Assembly (NCBI GenBank): GCA_963920525.1
Contig: OY986438.1
Coordinates: 193,174,962 to 193,238,961, forward strand
Direction: 5' to 3'
Length of the DNA: 64,000 nucleotides
From: Dichetophora obliterata
Taxonomy: Eukaryota > Arthropoda > Insecta > Diptera > Sciomyzidae
Made by a program: the position numbers and the translations under genes. Each line of letters opens with the position of its first letter. Positions within the stretch are counted from its first letter, which is position 1. The notes beneath the pieces are model-generated. The model was not told where the DNA came from, searched no databases, and worked only from the letters and a program-made list of their open reading frames with translations. Below are positions 35,853 through 46,990 of this stretch, piece after piece.

Positions 35853-35942
35853 CTATCCTACATGTAGGATGGATTTGACACGTCGGACGGACATGTAGGA
35901 TGTGCGAAAGCTCATACTGCAGCCCGTCCTACATGTAGGATG
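35853..35942. repeat. Repeated palindrome TCCTACATGTAGGA
   Basis: The perfect 14-bp palindrome TCCTACATGTAGGA occurs at 35,857-35,870 and 35,928-35,941, with a half site GACATGTAGGATG at 35,890. All fall within 85 bp of relatively GC-rich DNA. It could be the tips of small palindromic elements or a repeated protein-binding site. Confidence 0.6.
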
Positions 35943-36655
35943 AAAATAAAAAAGTTCTAAAAGTTCCGCTATGATCTTGTTCTTCTCTGTGCGTCCTTGT
36001 TTGTAGATTTCCTTGGTAATTGTTGTTGGCACAGTTAGCTGGAAATTTTTTGCAGACGTTGTGAATTCTAATTGTGTAGCTACAGTCGGCATATGAAATT
36101 AGAATTATTTTTGTTAAGAGCTTATAGCAATTTATTAAATTTTTTATATATAACTGAAACTATTTCTTTTAAGCAAAAGTGTTACCATATCAAAAATACA
36201 TTTAATTAAAGTAATTTATTTAAATTATTTCATTATTGAATTAATATAAAAAATTAAAGCTTATTTATATCTATTTATATCATAACACTAACACAATATA
36301 CATGTTCACCATATCTATATTGAGTTGTGTATTAAAAACAGAATATTCTAAAATTAAGAAATATCTATAGTATATAAATTATACATAATTCATATAAGAA
36401 AATGATGCCAAACCGTTAAAAAAATAGAATGCTTAGGATAAGCAGACTTTAGTTATCCAATTACTACTAAAAATATTAATTATTTTGCAGGTTTATTACG
36501 TAATTGTTATTATATAAATATACATAAATACTCTTTAAATTTCCTCAATGAGCTAAATTGTTCATATATATTGAATATATATTTCCAATACGGTAACACT
36601 TTTTCTAAAAACAAATAGATTTACCAATATTATATATACTCTTTAATTCATATGT
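35943..36655. other. Very AT-rich intergenic stretch
   Basis: Short TATATA runs only. No gene or element was found. Confidence 0.45.
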
Positions 36656-37090
36656 ATAAACTTTTTTCTAAAATAGTTAGATGTTATATGCTGACTGTAG
36701 CTACAAATAAACATCTACAAAAAATTAAAGCTTACTGTACAACAATAACTACCAAGCAAGTTTACAACAAGAACGCAGCGTTGCGCAGCGTTAGAGGGGA
36801 TGAACCAAATTGGCGGCGGAAAATATACAGCACTTTGCCTGCTATATTTTATGTTTGCCTGCTCTTATCTAAAATAAATCAGTTGACATATGCCGACTGC
36901 AGCTACAAAAAAAGTCTAAAAAAAGTCCAGCTAACTGTACAACAACAATTACATTTCCAATCCATCAACAACGCAGTGAGAATGGAAAGGTTCACAGCGG
37001 TTGCGCAACGTTAGAGGGGATGAACAAATCGGTGTCAGAAAATAAACCGCATTTTACTTTTTATGTACTATGTTTTTTGTTTGCCTAGTA
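36656..37090 (+). repeat. Tandem duplication, unit about 200-220 bp
   Basis: Paired landmarks, in order: CTGACTGTAGCTAC (36,691) and CCGACTGCAGCTAC (36,893); TACTGTACAACAA and AACTGTACAACAA; GCGCAGCGTTAGAGGGGATG (36,784) and GCGCAACGTTAGAGGGGATG (37,004); TTTATGTTTGCCTG and TTTTTGTTTGCCTAG. A 120-codon frame spans both units and is probably not a gene. Confidence 0.75.
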
Positions 37091-37128
37091 GCAAAATCTC
37101 AAGTGGTGGAATGGCAAAATTAGACAAA

Positions 37129-37305
37129 GTAGTATTAGGGCAGAGAGCCGGTGACCGAAACTGTCAAAACGAAGTTGACATTTCACACAAAATCTGCAGC
37201 CAATGAGAATGCAATATGAAAGCAAAAATTGGCAAAAATACCAAAATGGCTGAGTTTGACAGTTATGGTCACTAAGAAAGCGAACACATTCAGCCCTAAC
37301 ACTAC
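37129..37305. mobile_element. Short inverted-repeat element (copy of the 2,969 repeat)
   Basis: The ends are GTAGTATTAGGGC (37,129) and the inverse GCCCTAACACTAC (37,305). The inner pair GGTGACCGAAACTGTCAAA and TTTGACAGTTATGGTCAC is also inverted. An AACGAAGTTGACA stretch is shared with 2,969-3,085. Confidence 0.65.
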
Positions 37306-37552
37306 CTTATCTAGTTGTACTATGAGTGGTGGCTTCAAAAAAGACTTCACGGCCAGTCAAACAAAAACCAAATATCAAAAATTTTAAATTAATTTTATTT
37401 TAACCTAAAGCATCTCTACATATACATTGAAAAAACAGTATCATTCAAAGTTTCGCAGCGGAGCAAAGAGAGGGATAAAAACGATGCGTCAGCACAGGAA
37501 CTTATTGATGGTTGCTTGCTACATTTGCTGAGCGCCTTGTAGTCAAGATCCA
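37306..37552. other. Spacer, no gene recognised
   Basis: Low-complexity DNA at 37,375-37,440, then a somewhat GC-richer tail. No motif was recognised. Confidence 0.35.
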
Positions 37553-37698
37553 AGAGCGTCATTTAAAAAACTACTCGCTGTCTGTATTGATGAAGAGAGT
37601 TACTCGCAAAATGACGATGACGATAGCGCAAACCAAAGATTTACCCTCTACCAAAATCGTTCAACGCGCCTAAAGAAGTTTTCACTTCAAAAAAATAA
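37553..37698 (+). repeat. Direct repeat, left copy (partner at 39,582-39,706)
   Basis: 'TGTCTGTATTGATGA' followed by about 40 diverged bases, then an almost identical 75-bp block: AAACCAAAGATTTACCCTCT, CCAAAATCGTTCAACGCGCC and TAAAGAAGTTTTCACTTCAA. The same order occurs at 39,590-39,700. Confidence 0.8.
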
Positions 37699-38283
37699 CG
37701 AAAGTGCTTGTGTTTGTGTGTGCGTGGGCCAACGTATCCCGGTGCATCACCAAGTGCAGCAAAGTTAAATTGGCTTTCTTTGCTGGTGAACGTCCTCCAA
37801 GTACCGCCACCAGCAGCACAAGCACGTGCAGTGCAAAATTTGTAGCTAGCTAATATCCTCCAAGTGCCACGAGCAACAGCACAAGCAAGTGCAGCGCAAA
37901 TTTCTTGCTAGCCAACAAGTGCCACCAGCAACAGCACAAGCAAATGAAGCGCAAATTCTCCGCTTTCAATTTATTCAATGCACGCCGGAGTGTAATGACA
38001 GAAATTTGCCTCTGCGCTTGAGACATGCTGAAATGGTGCTTCAGAAATATTGGAGAGTTGACCAGTCAATTGAATTGTGCTGCACTTGCTGGTGCTGCTT
38101 GTGATGGCACTTGGAGGATGTTGGCTAGCAACAAATTTTGCACTGCACTTGGTGGTGGTGGCACTTGTAGGACGTTCGCCAGCACAGAAAGCCAATTTAA
38201 CTTTGCTGCACTTGGTGATGCACCAGGAGATCGTTGGCCCACACACACGCACACACAAACTCAAGTACTTTCGTTATTTTTTT
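37689..38283. repeat. Long inverted repeat (arms of about 235-260 bp)
   Basis: The left arm starts AAAAAAATAACGAAAGTGCTTG (first 20 bases used) at 37,689. The right arm ends with its inverse, CAAGTACTTTCGTTATTTTT, near 38,283. Between are matching pairs in reverse order: GCGTGGGCCAACG / CGTTGGCCCACACAC; GCATCACCAAGTGCAGCAAA / TTTGCTGCACTTGGTGATGC; AGTTAAATTGGCTTTCT / AGAAAGCCAATTTAACT; CAGTGCAAAATTTGT / ACAAATTTTGCACTGCA. The loop is about 100 bp (37,950-38,050). The left arm also holds two or three internal direct repeats of a CAAGTGCCAC(C/G)AGCAACAGCAC unit. Both arms are GC-richer than the region. Frames up to 108 codons cross it but have no family. Confidence 0.88.
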
Positions 38284-38586
38284 ATTATTTTGTTATTTTT
38301 TAAGTGTTTCAAATTTACAATATTACAAGTTTACGAAATAAGTTACAAGTACAAGCACTCGAATGAAATATGTCGCAAAGTGAATAAAATGCAAATTAAA
38401 TAAAATTTGTGCGCTAAGACACGATCGAAATGTGTAACGTCAAAATTTGCAGTTGTCAAAATTTCATCGTCCATTTGACACAGCAAAAAAGACAAATTTA
38501 TTTCAACATACTCAAATTTTATTCAACCTGATATTTTCTATCCTACCACGACTGAAAAGTTTCCTTTTGACACTTACCCTTTACAC
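38284..38586. other. Spacer, no gene recognised
   Basis: AT-rich DNA between the long inverted repeat and MITE-D. Confidence 0.35.
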
Positions 38587-38976
38587 GGAGGTTACACGAG
38601 ACAGTACTGTTAAGACAGTCACAACACATTCACAAATTTTTACCCACACACGCTAACTTTTGCTACTGTCTGCTCTACTGTCTTAAGTTTTTTGTAGACA
38701 GTTAGCGGGACAGTAGCTAGGAAAGTAGAATGATATTTAGCATAGCAAGTGACAAAATACGTGAAAATTTAATAGAATTAAAGGAAAATTTGCAATACTT
38801 TTGCGTACTCGTAGTTTCAACAAAAATTTTCTTCATAAAATAGAATTCTTTTACTATTTTGTCTACTGTCTTGCCAACTGTCTTACGAACTGTCTGTACT
38901 CTTTTTCACAGACACAAAGTTTGACAATTAAAACGTATTTTTCACTGTCTTAACAGTACTGTTTCGTGTAACGCCC
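38587..38976. mobile_element. MITE-D, 390 bp
   Basis: The left end GGAGGTTACACGAGACAGTA, running on through CTGTTAAGACAGT, is inverted at the right as ACTGTCTTAACAGTACTG...CGTGTAACGCCC. The word ACTGTCT/AGACAGT is repeated in both orientations inside (for example 38,665, 38,866 and 38,885). The target duplication is not clear. No coding. Confidence 0.82.
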
Positions 38977-39581
38977 ATTACATTACGTTACAATACGTTA
39001 TAAAAAAAAATTAATTAACAAAACAATGATAGCTGGCAACTCTAAAAATAAAATGCCGCAGCGGTGAAAATAAAAAGCCACTTACAAATACAACAAGTGT
39101 GAAAATTTTCAAACTTTGTTTAATGATATATAATAAAATAAGAGCATGCATGTAATTATTTGAATGTTTAACATATTCCTTTATCACAACTTAAGGATCA
39201 AAATGCTAAAACACTCAATCCATACATTATTTTTCTTGTTTGCAAACGAAGTTCTAGCAGAAAAAGAAGATCGCTCCATTTTTAAATCTCACCATGCATA
39301 GCAGCTGTTTAAGTAAAAGCAAATTTTTCAAAAATGTTGACAAATACAACAACTGAAGAAATTGCCAAACTTTAAAAGCATATATAGACCAATATAAAGC
39401 GAATAAATAATAAGTTTTGGTTGCAAACATCTTATTGCAACCTAACTTAAGTATTTATATACTAACAAACAGATTATATGCATTAATTTCAGTAGTTGCC
39501 AAGTGATTTCTTTGTGAGCTTGCGGCCGATTAAGAACAAGAGACGATAATTGTTGATATTTTTATGCACAAATACATGCAA
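38977..39581. other. AT-rich spacer
   Basis: No gene or element was recognised between MITE-D and the right direct repeat. Confidence 0.35.
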
Positions 39582-39706
39582 ACATTTTTGATGTCTGTAT
39601 TGATGACAAAGTTCCTCGGAAAAATACGATGACGGAAACCAAAGATTTACCCTCTACCAAAATCGTTCAACGCGCCTAAAGAAGTTTTCACTTCAAAAAT
39701 ACTTAC
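39582..39706 (+). repeat. Direct repeat, right copy (partner at 37,553-37,698)
   Basis: Same sequence order as the left copy, in the same orientation, about 2.03 kb downstream. The two copies diverge immediately after CACTTCAAAAA, where the long inverted repeat begins in the left copy. Confidence 0.8.
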
Positions 39707-42635
39707 TTTTAATGTCTTTTAGGTACCAATAAATTTTTGTAATATGCTTAAACTACTGCCACAAAACAACTATTCCATTAAACCACATGAACGTAGGTAT
39801 AACAACTCCAGGACTAGCAGCTTCATTAAACTTTTGACCTTTTTTCGGCGTTAAAAATTCTATAACGGGCCCATAATACACCATCTGCGCTCTTAAAACA
39901 CTCTAATAATGACCACATGATAAATAAATAAAGAATGAAAACACCGCTAAATACAAAACGGTTACCCTCAGTAAAACAACCAATACAAATTAAGGAAGAA
40001 CTCTATTGTTGACACAAAAACATTCGGTTTCACAATCAAATTCGAATCAACAAAAACCATTACAGAAATCTATAAATACAGAGCAAACAAAACTTAAAAC
40101 TAAGGGTGAGTTGTATGGTGAGAGTGTCCAGAATATGCTTGCTATTGAAATATGACCTAAATCAGGGTAAGAAACATGGAGAAAAAGGAAACCAATAACG
40201 AAAGGGAAGGAAAAATATGAGCTACACTTAAAATAACAACAGAAATATAGTACAGCAAACGCATGTAAGGACCGTAGAAAGGACATAAAAGAAGACAAAA
40301 AGAGCATGTAAATAATATGACAAGGAGTTTTTCTTTTTATTTTTTTTATTATTAAATAGCGTTGTAGAGGTCGTTACTACACTAACATGATGTATAAAGA
40401 CCGACGTACACATAATTTTTACAGAAATAAGTATTGACACTTGAAACTTATAAGCATCTTCTTTCAAAGAGAAAACAAACGTTTTAAGAATATGGATGAG
40501 TTGATTGATTACCATTGTTCTTGGAGTGGCCTTTTTCGTTACTTTTTTTACTAACACCAACTTTTTTGCGTATTATAGATGTCGTTGTCACTTGAAAAAT
40601 GCACACCCTTCTTCTTTCATTGCCTTCGGGGAGTGCCTTCTTGACTTGCCAGACTGCAACACATTATCTCACCATTTATGTAAAAACCATAAAAAAAGAC
40701 CCACATTTAGCGAGTCTAAAGCGAGTCATCTGATGTATGCAGTGAGAACAACCCTGTTATTCTTCTGACTGCATACCACAAGTTAAAACTGAAAACAGAG
40801 CAGGGGCTTTGTAATAGAAATGCGCGTTAAAATTATAATTAATATAAAACTCACAATATCAATCAACTCAAGACATCAGCCACGAATCGGAATGGGAAGA
40901 GTCCGTAGATGCTTTCGAGTGACTGACTGACTTATTCGTGCTGCTGCCAGTCGCCTCATGTAATTGTTCTGCCCTCATATATTAAATGGCACGAGACCAA
41001 GTGCCCAGGGGGTGCAACCAACCCCATGCATGCAACAACCACATATGTTAGATCTCTTTTTCCGAAATAAAGGCATCTTTTACCAAAGTCATCAACATCG
41101 TCGTAGGCAGCCATCACAAAACCATCGCCATCAACATCATCTGGCAGCAGGATATGTATTTCGACACTTTCCCAAAAATTTGTTTCATAGCCCGTAGCTG
41201 CTGGATTTTGGTGGGTTGCGCGTGTTTGTTTTAATTTTATGCAGTTCTCTTGCTTTGGAGGTGCTCACAAACATTCACAATCACCCAAATCTATGTGTGT
41301 ATTTGTATGTAGCTTCAAATATCTGCTTACATAGGCTGTGTTTGTGTTTCCAAACGCTGGTTATGAAGTTGTTCCAAGTGCACTTCACCGCCTGCCTTTG
41401 GTTCGATTACAGCGCACAGTGCGCTTTTTTAAATTTTAGAATAACATTTGGGTTTTTTTTTTGGTAATATTCTATAAAAAAATATTTTTATTCATTCATA
41501 TATTTTTATTCATATTTGACATACTTTATAATTATGGTATTAAAAACTTGATGTATTGTATGGTTTTTTTTATAAAATTCTTAAAATTTGAAACTTTTTA
41601 ACAAAAATAAGCCCAATAAAAACCAAAAAATAAAGTCAAGTTTAAACAACATTAACTTGAAGCACAAAGTATATTTCAAGGTTTTGTTTTTTTGGACTTT
41701 TTTATGTTTTAATCGCCATTTCATTTAATATAAAATACAATAAAAATGGTAATAGATAAAAATAGAAAAATCGTTGAAATATGACTCTACATTTGTCAAG
41801 GAATGAAAGTTTAAGTAAAATTTAGTATAAAATATATAGCTAATTAAGCATTATTAAAGTCGAAGGCTATAACTTACAAAATATCGTACTTCTACCTTCT
41901 GTTTCTGTAAAAACCTGCTGCATTTAGCTGCTGTTAAGAAAAACCACTGAATTTGAAAAAAGTCTTAAAAAATCAATTTTTGCCCTAAAACGCACTGATT
42001 TCCAAGACAATTTGTAGGTACTCTTAAATTTGAAGAAAAATACAAAAGAATTCATAATTTTCTTATTTTGTTTTAGCAACCATTTTAAAAAAAAAAAGAA
42101 TTTTTTAAATTTCGTTAATTTGGTAATATTGTTTTATAGGAGATGTGTCTAAAAGTTACCCGATTTGAAATATTTTTAGCATGATCTTTAAATGAAGTTA
42201 AATAAACTAAATTTACTCTTTAAAAACATAAATAAGCAATTTATTGCGGATTTTTTTTTATTAAAAAAATATGGTTTGTATGGGAGGTAAGCGATGCAGT
42301 TGACCTAGAATGTAAATTTTTTGTGCTGTTGCTTAATTTAACCCGAAACACCCTGTCGTTGCCATATGGACACGCAAACACAAACACTTAAAATGTGCTT
42401 ATTTTAGTTTAAACCATTTTATTTTTGCGTTAACAGGTCATTCTAAAAATTTAAAAAAAAAATTTATTCAGGGTGATTCGGGTTAAACTAAAACTCATTT
42501 GTACAACTCATTTAATTGCCCTAGCTTTGATGGTTTCTGAGATAATGCAAATGTCATCCTAAAATCTATTTCAAAACTACATATGTTTAATAAACACTAT
42601 TAGTGAAACTTTCACATGGTTTGTTACATTGAAAA
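39707..42635. other. Intergenic stretch, no gene recognised
   Basis: Frames at 40,047-40,307 (-), 40,228-40,560 (-), 40,505-40,768 (+), 40,964-41,197 (+; His/Gln-rich) and 41,216-41,467 (+) show no family features. 40,850-41,430 is GC-richer with CATCAACATC words and could hold unrecognised exons or regulatory DNA. From 41,460 the sequence is very AT-rich. Confidence 0.35.
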
Positions 42636-42639
42636 AGGT

Positions 42640-44575
42640 TCGTACAAACTCTAAACCAACATGGTACAACAGTCGCTTGTCAAGCCTTAAAAGCATCATA
42701 AATAAAAAATACAAAAAGAGCAGGACTAACGTAGCCTTTAAACATGAATATCTTCAAGCGCCAAAATAATATGAATTACCTAAGAAATTTTTGTATAAAA
42801 ATCATTTGCTTGCTTTAGAATAGAATATTAAGGGCAACCCGAAAGCATTTTGGACTTTTTTAAACAATAAAAAGAGCACTGCTGGTCTCTCAAAAATTAT
42901 GTTTTTCCAGGATAGGTCATCCAATAATTTTCAAGAAATAGCTGATCTTTTTGCGCTCTGCTTTAATCCATTGACTAATTGTGTTCCGTCGCAGTTAAAC
43001 TGTGCTCCTATTACCGATTTGGGGTCCTTGACTTTATGTAGAGAAGAGGTTTATCGTGAATTGTCTAGCTTAGATGCTAAGAAGAAACACGGCCCTGATA
43101 ACATTCCATCCATTCATCTTAAGTGCTGTGCTGTGGCCCTAACTCAGCCGTTATCCTCTCTGTTTAATCAATTCCTACAAAATAAGGAGTGTTTAGATAC
43201 ATGGAAAGTGTCGGAGATAACTCCAATTTACAAATCAGGGTCGAGACAAGATATTACAAACTACCGACCAATATCCAAACTACCTCTTATTCCTAAAATA
43301 TTCGAATCTCTGGCAAAAAAGAAGATTTATGAATGTGTTAAGAATAGTATATCGGATCACTTTTTAGTAAGTGGGATGGAAGGAGGCCATCAAATTGATG
43401 CCATTTTCACAGATTTTGCCAAAGCATTTGATAGAGTTCGACATATTGTTTTACTAAAAAAGCTAAGCATTTTAGGATTTCACTCTTCCATGTTATCTTG
43501 GTTTGGGAATTACTTGGTCGGGCGAAGGCAAGCTGTTAAGATAGGAAATAAGTGGTCCAAACAAATTGATAATTTTTCTGGGGTTCCCCAAGGCAGTCAT
43601 CTTGACCCGCTTCTGTTTGTTCTGTTTATCAATGACCTTCCTAATTATATGCACTTTTCAAAATGCCTCATGGACGCAGGTGACGTTAAGATATTCAAGA
43701 CTGTTAAATCCTTGGATGACTGTCTTCTAATTCAGCAAGATTTAGATGGTCTGCAGAAGTGGTGTGAAACCAACAAATTATAATTTAATGTGGCGAAATG
43801 TAATGTAATGTCTTTCACCAGGAAGAAGCAAATAATAATAGGATATTATGCTATTAATAGCGAAAGCGTTTTAAGAGTTGAATGTAAAACTGATTCTGGA
43901 GTTTTATTTGATAATAAGCTAGCCTTTTCAAAGCACTACGATGCTATCATTTCTAAGGCGAATGCAATGATGGGGTTCGTTATACGTGATACACAGGAGT
44001 TCACAGATCCTTTTACTTTAAAATCGATTTATTTCTCTTTAGTGTGGTCAAGCTTGGAGTATGGTTGCGTAGTGTGGGACCCACAATATGTGCACATCTC
44101 TAGAATTGAAAACATTCAAAGACGGTTTACTCGCCTAGTGTTTCAAAGACTTCGTTGGGAATTTATGCCAACTTACGACTCTCGTTGTGCATTACTTGGC
44201 CTTAAAAACTTGGAGTTTAGAAGAAAGTATTTGTTGGCTATTTTTGCACGCGATAAAGTAATGAACCACCTAGATTGTGCACCATTGCTAGCGCTATTAA
44301 ATATATATATGCGCCGGAAAGGAATTTTAGGCATAGGCATTTTTTTCACATTCCCTTTCGAAGGACAAACTACGGTAGACGTGATCCGGTCTATAATATG
44401 AGCACTATTTTTGATACAGTCTGTTTTAATATTGATATATCCCTAACTAGGGTAGTTTTTAAAAATTGTATTATGTTAAGTGAATTTTGAGTAAAATAAT
44501 TTTTATAATATATAAGTCAAATGTATGTAACTGTAAACAATATTGTCAATTGTTGAATAAATAAATAAAAACATC
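42640..44575 (+). mobile_element. LINE (jockey/CR1-like), 5'-truncated copy
   Basis: Coding remnants run from about 42,640 (endonuclease-RT linker: 'KPTWYNSRLSSLKSI') to 44,401. A short AT-rich 3' part follows, ending in an ATAAATAAATAAAAAC tail at 44,560-44,574. The endonuclease domain is missing. No target duplication was identified. Confidence 0.85.
42899..44401 (+). pseudogene. Jockey/CR1-like reverse transcriptase, catalytically dead
   Basis: One frame (42,899-43,783), then the same frame after a TAA stop (to 44,401). Motifs in order: 'HGPDNIPSIHLK'; 'WKVSEITPIYKSGSRQDI' and 'NYRPISKLPLIPKIFESL'; 'DAIFTDFAKAFDRVRH' (palm motif A, D present); 'SGVPQGSHLDPLLFVLFIND' (motif B); then 'CLMDAGDVKIF' where the family has YADD, so the catalytic box is mutated. 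About 20 residues are missing before motif A ('LVSGMEGGHQ'). The thumb reads 'GVLFDNKLAFSKHYDAIIS' and 'SSLEYGCVVWDPQY'. It is a clear pseudogene, with codons otherwise well kept over 500 residues. Confidence 0.9.
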
Positions 44576-44889
44576 GAAAAAAGCGCATAGAAGTAGTTTT
44601 TAGAGTTTGATATCTAAACTTCATTTTTAAAGGCATATTGATACGCTGATGTCAAAAATAGTTTTAGTTTTTCCGACTTCTGTGAAGGTAGCCCAAAATC
44701 TTCAGTTTAAGTATTTGCTCAATTCGTCGCAATTCATATCTAAATTTCAAATTTGCCCCAGTTACAAAATTGAGGCAAATTCTAAATGTTTGATAGTTTA
44801 AATCATACTTGATTTTAAATACAAATTCTAGTTGTTTGATAGTTTAAAGTCGTTTATTGAGCTTAAGGTCAAAGTTAGAACAATTAATT
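44576..44889. other. AT-rich spacer
   Basis: An AAATTCTAG/AATTCTAAATGTTTGATAGTTTAAA-like segment is repeated at 44,776-44,804 and 44,822-44,850. Otherwise nothing. Confidence 0.4.
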
Positions 44890-45365
44890 GTCGAGTGATT
44901 GTGTACATATAAATAATAATATTCGTAAATTTGTCGTACGAATAACTTCGTAATTTCTTACATTACATTCTTAGTATTTACTAATGCTTTCGTACTATTT
45001 ACGAATGAAAAATAATATTAGTAGAAACAATTCATTCGTAGGCTGACCGTACGAATTATTAGTAGAGTTTAAAAAATTGAAAACCGATATCGTTCAGCCT
45101 TGTTTGTAGAATATCTACAAACTGTATGATTGTCAAGTGACTGTAGCCTAATGGTAGAGTGCGTGGCACGTAAACTAAAATGCCGAGGTTCAAGCCGCAG
45201 CTCAGACAGACTTTTTTTGTTGTTGCTTTTTTTACGAATAAAATATTCGTAATATGTACTAATATACGTCGATTCTAAGAATCCTATTCGTGGCCGAAAA
45301 CTACGAATAAAATTCGTAAAGTGGACGCAGTTATTAGTAATATTTACACACAAATATTTTTGAGT
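44890..45365. mobile_element. Palindromic element rich in ACGAATA/TATTCGT
   Basis: The two flanks mirror each other. The left reads TTGTGTACATATAAATAATA...ATTCGTAAA; the right reads inward TTGTGTGTAAATATTACTAA...ATTCGTAG. More than ten ACGAAT/ATTCGT words in both orientations occur between. A tRNA-like module sits in the middle (45,138-45,203). The exact ends are uncertain. Confidence 0.55.
45138..45203 (+). repeat. tRNA-like (SINE-type) module 1
   Basis: TAGCCTAATGGTAGAG resembles a pol III A box with D-arm, and GGTTCAAGCC (45,187-45,196) matches the B box (GGTTCRANNCC). Spacing is about 40 bp, as in tRNAs. T-runs follow at 45,212 and 45,229. The arms do not form a good full cloverleaf, so I read it as tRNA-derived rather than a functional tRNA. 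Confidence 0.55.
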
Positions 45366-46014
45366 GTACTACAACTTTTAATATACTATACGTTGAAAAT
45401 ATTACCAAAAAAAGCTTTCGTATACTGTAATTTTTCTAAACCAATGACTTTTGATACAAGAATACGTTTTACTGAGAAAAGCCACTGTTTTTAAGATATC
45501 GTCATAATTTTGATGTCAAAATAACGGGAACTTTTCAACATTTACTGTTTGTAATATAAAATACTTTTTGTACATCTATCTGCAATGTCTGAAATTTCCA
45601 TTTACACCGTGTTCTTCCATCTCTTATGGCTTAGCTTTTATTTAAGAAATTCTGTATTGAATGCTCATATTTCAGGTCAAAGGTTAGAAAAAGTATTTTG
45701 TGCACTACTTCTCCCTTCTCTTATTCATTTGAAAGAAAAGTTATTCAAATCGGTTGAGAAACACTGGTTAAAATGGTACCGAACTGTTTTTCCTACGCCT
45801 ATTTATATATAGAATCTATAATTAAAGCTCCAATATAATATAATTATAAAATTGTTTGGTTTTTATATTAGATTACATGAACGTGGGATGGAGATCGGTA
45901 TGGTATGGGATGGAGACCGTTTGGGTAACTTTGTTTCAACGTAACGTTTGACACATCACATTACACTTTTATGCAACAAAAAAATATTTTCCTAAACTTT
46001 AAGAATCACAAAAT
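45366..46014. other. Intergenic stretch with one unrecognised frame
   Basis: A 75-codon plus frame at 45,585-45,812 has no recognisable motif. No element ends were found. Confidence 0.35.
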
Positions 46015-46275
46015 AACTCGTCGCATGAAAAAATTATTGTCGTATGTAAAAATTTTCACTTTTGAAATTTTAAAAAAAAAGGGCTATAAATTCTGAAAAA
46101 AATTGCGGTAAGTCCACAAATAATTTCGCAATCTATTGTGAAATGTGTCTGCAAATAATTTAAAAATTCTGAAGAATATTGTACTGCAAGATTTTGAATT
46201 ATAGACCCTTTTTCTGAATAATCTCAAAAGTGGAAATTTTCACATACGACATTCATTTTCTCAGGCGACGAACTG
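46015..46275. mobile_element. Inverted-repeat element, arms of about 80 bp
   Basis: The left arm reads CGTCGCATGAAAAAATTATT, GTCGTATGTAAAAATTTTCA, CTTTTGAAATTTT. The right arm, read inverted, gives CGTCGCCTGAGAAAATGAAT, GTCGTATGTGAAAATTTCCA, CTTTTGAGATTAT. Both continue into AAAGGG(T)CTATAA. The centre contains two AATTCTGAA(A/G)AA copies. Confidence 0.75.
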
Positions 46276-46299
46276 TCAAAAAACTCAAGGTGTTCATTT

Positions 46300-46990
46300 A
46301 CTTCCTTCTATGAAAAAAAAAATCAAGAACATCACCGTGTTTTCGGAACTCTAAATAAGAACCTGCCCTTAATGGAAAAAATCGATGGGTACTATGTTCA
46401 AGTCCTTGTCTATAGTCTTGGTGCCGAAATTTGGGTCGAAGTGAACTAAATCGAGATTTTTGTATGATTACACACTCCAAAGCAAAAGGTTCCATCCTAG
46501 ACTTCTGATATGTGATAGCCAATGAAAAACTGATAATAATCCTTATGCCCCAAATTGCGATCTACCGTTCGTAAAAATCTACCGAAAAATGGTCTAGCAA
46601 TAAAATACTCAATTGAAGAAAATATTTTTTATTATCAACTAAAAACCCAAAAAAATTATAGAAAATGAAAAGGCTCTATACTAAATTTTTACTCAATATT
46701 GTATTTTAATGTGAAAAATCAATTAGCCTTATGCTCAAGTACCGATCTATTGTCTTTGGTACTGAAATTTTGGTCAAAGTTAAAAAAAGACCTGACTTTT
46801 ACATGATTTCACACCCCAAAGCAAAATGTTCCATCCCGAATTTTGAATATGTGATAGCCAATGGCAAGTTGATGATTTTTATCCTGATTCTCAAAATTGC
46901 TATATATACTCCTTCATACCGTAAAATGGCCTAGAAGTAAAATGCTCAGCTCGGGAAAATATTTTTATACTAAAAACAGAAGCTGAAAGG
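46300..46990 (-). repeat. 345-bp satellite unit, two copies, inverted orientation
   Basis: Read on the minus strand this matches the array at 54-60 kb: 'GGCTATCACATATCAGAA', 'AGGATGGAACCTTTTG', 'CCAAATTTCGGCACCAAG', 'GGACTTGAACATAGT'. The paired landmark CACACYCCAAAGCAAAA lies at 46,471 and 46,810, giving a 339-bp period. The copies are more diverged than those in the main array. Confidence 0.8.

Noticed and set aside
38025..38403. Frames of 92-108 codons with Ala/Gly-rich text
   Set aside because: They lie across one arm of the long inverted repeat. The matching arm gives unrelated text and no family is recognised.
45138..45203. Functional tRNA gene
   Set aside because: A and B boxes are present but the acceptor and anticodon stems do not pair well by eye. 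It is more likely a tRNA-derived repeat.
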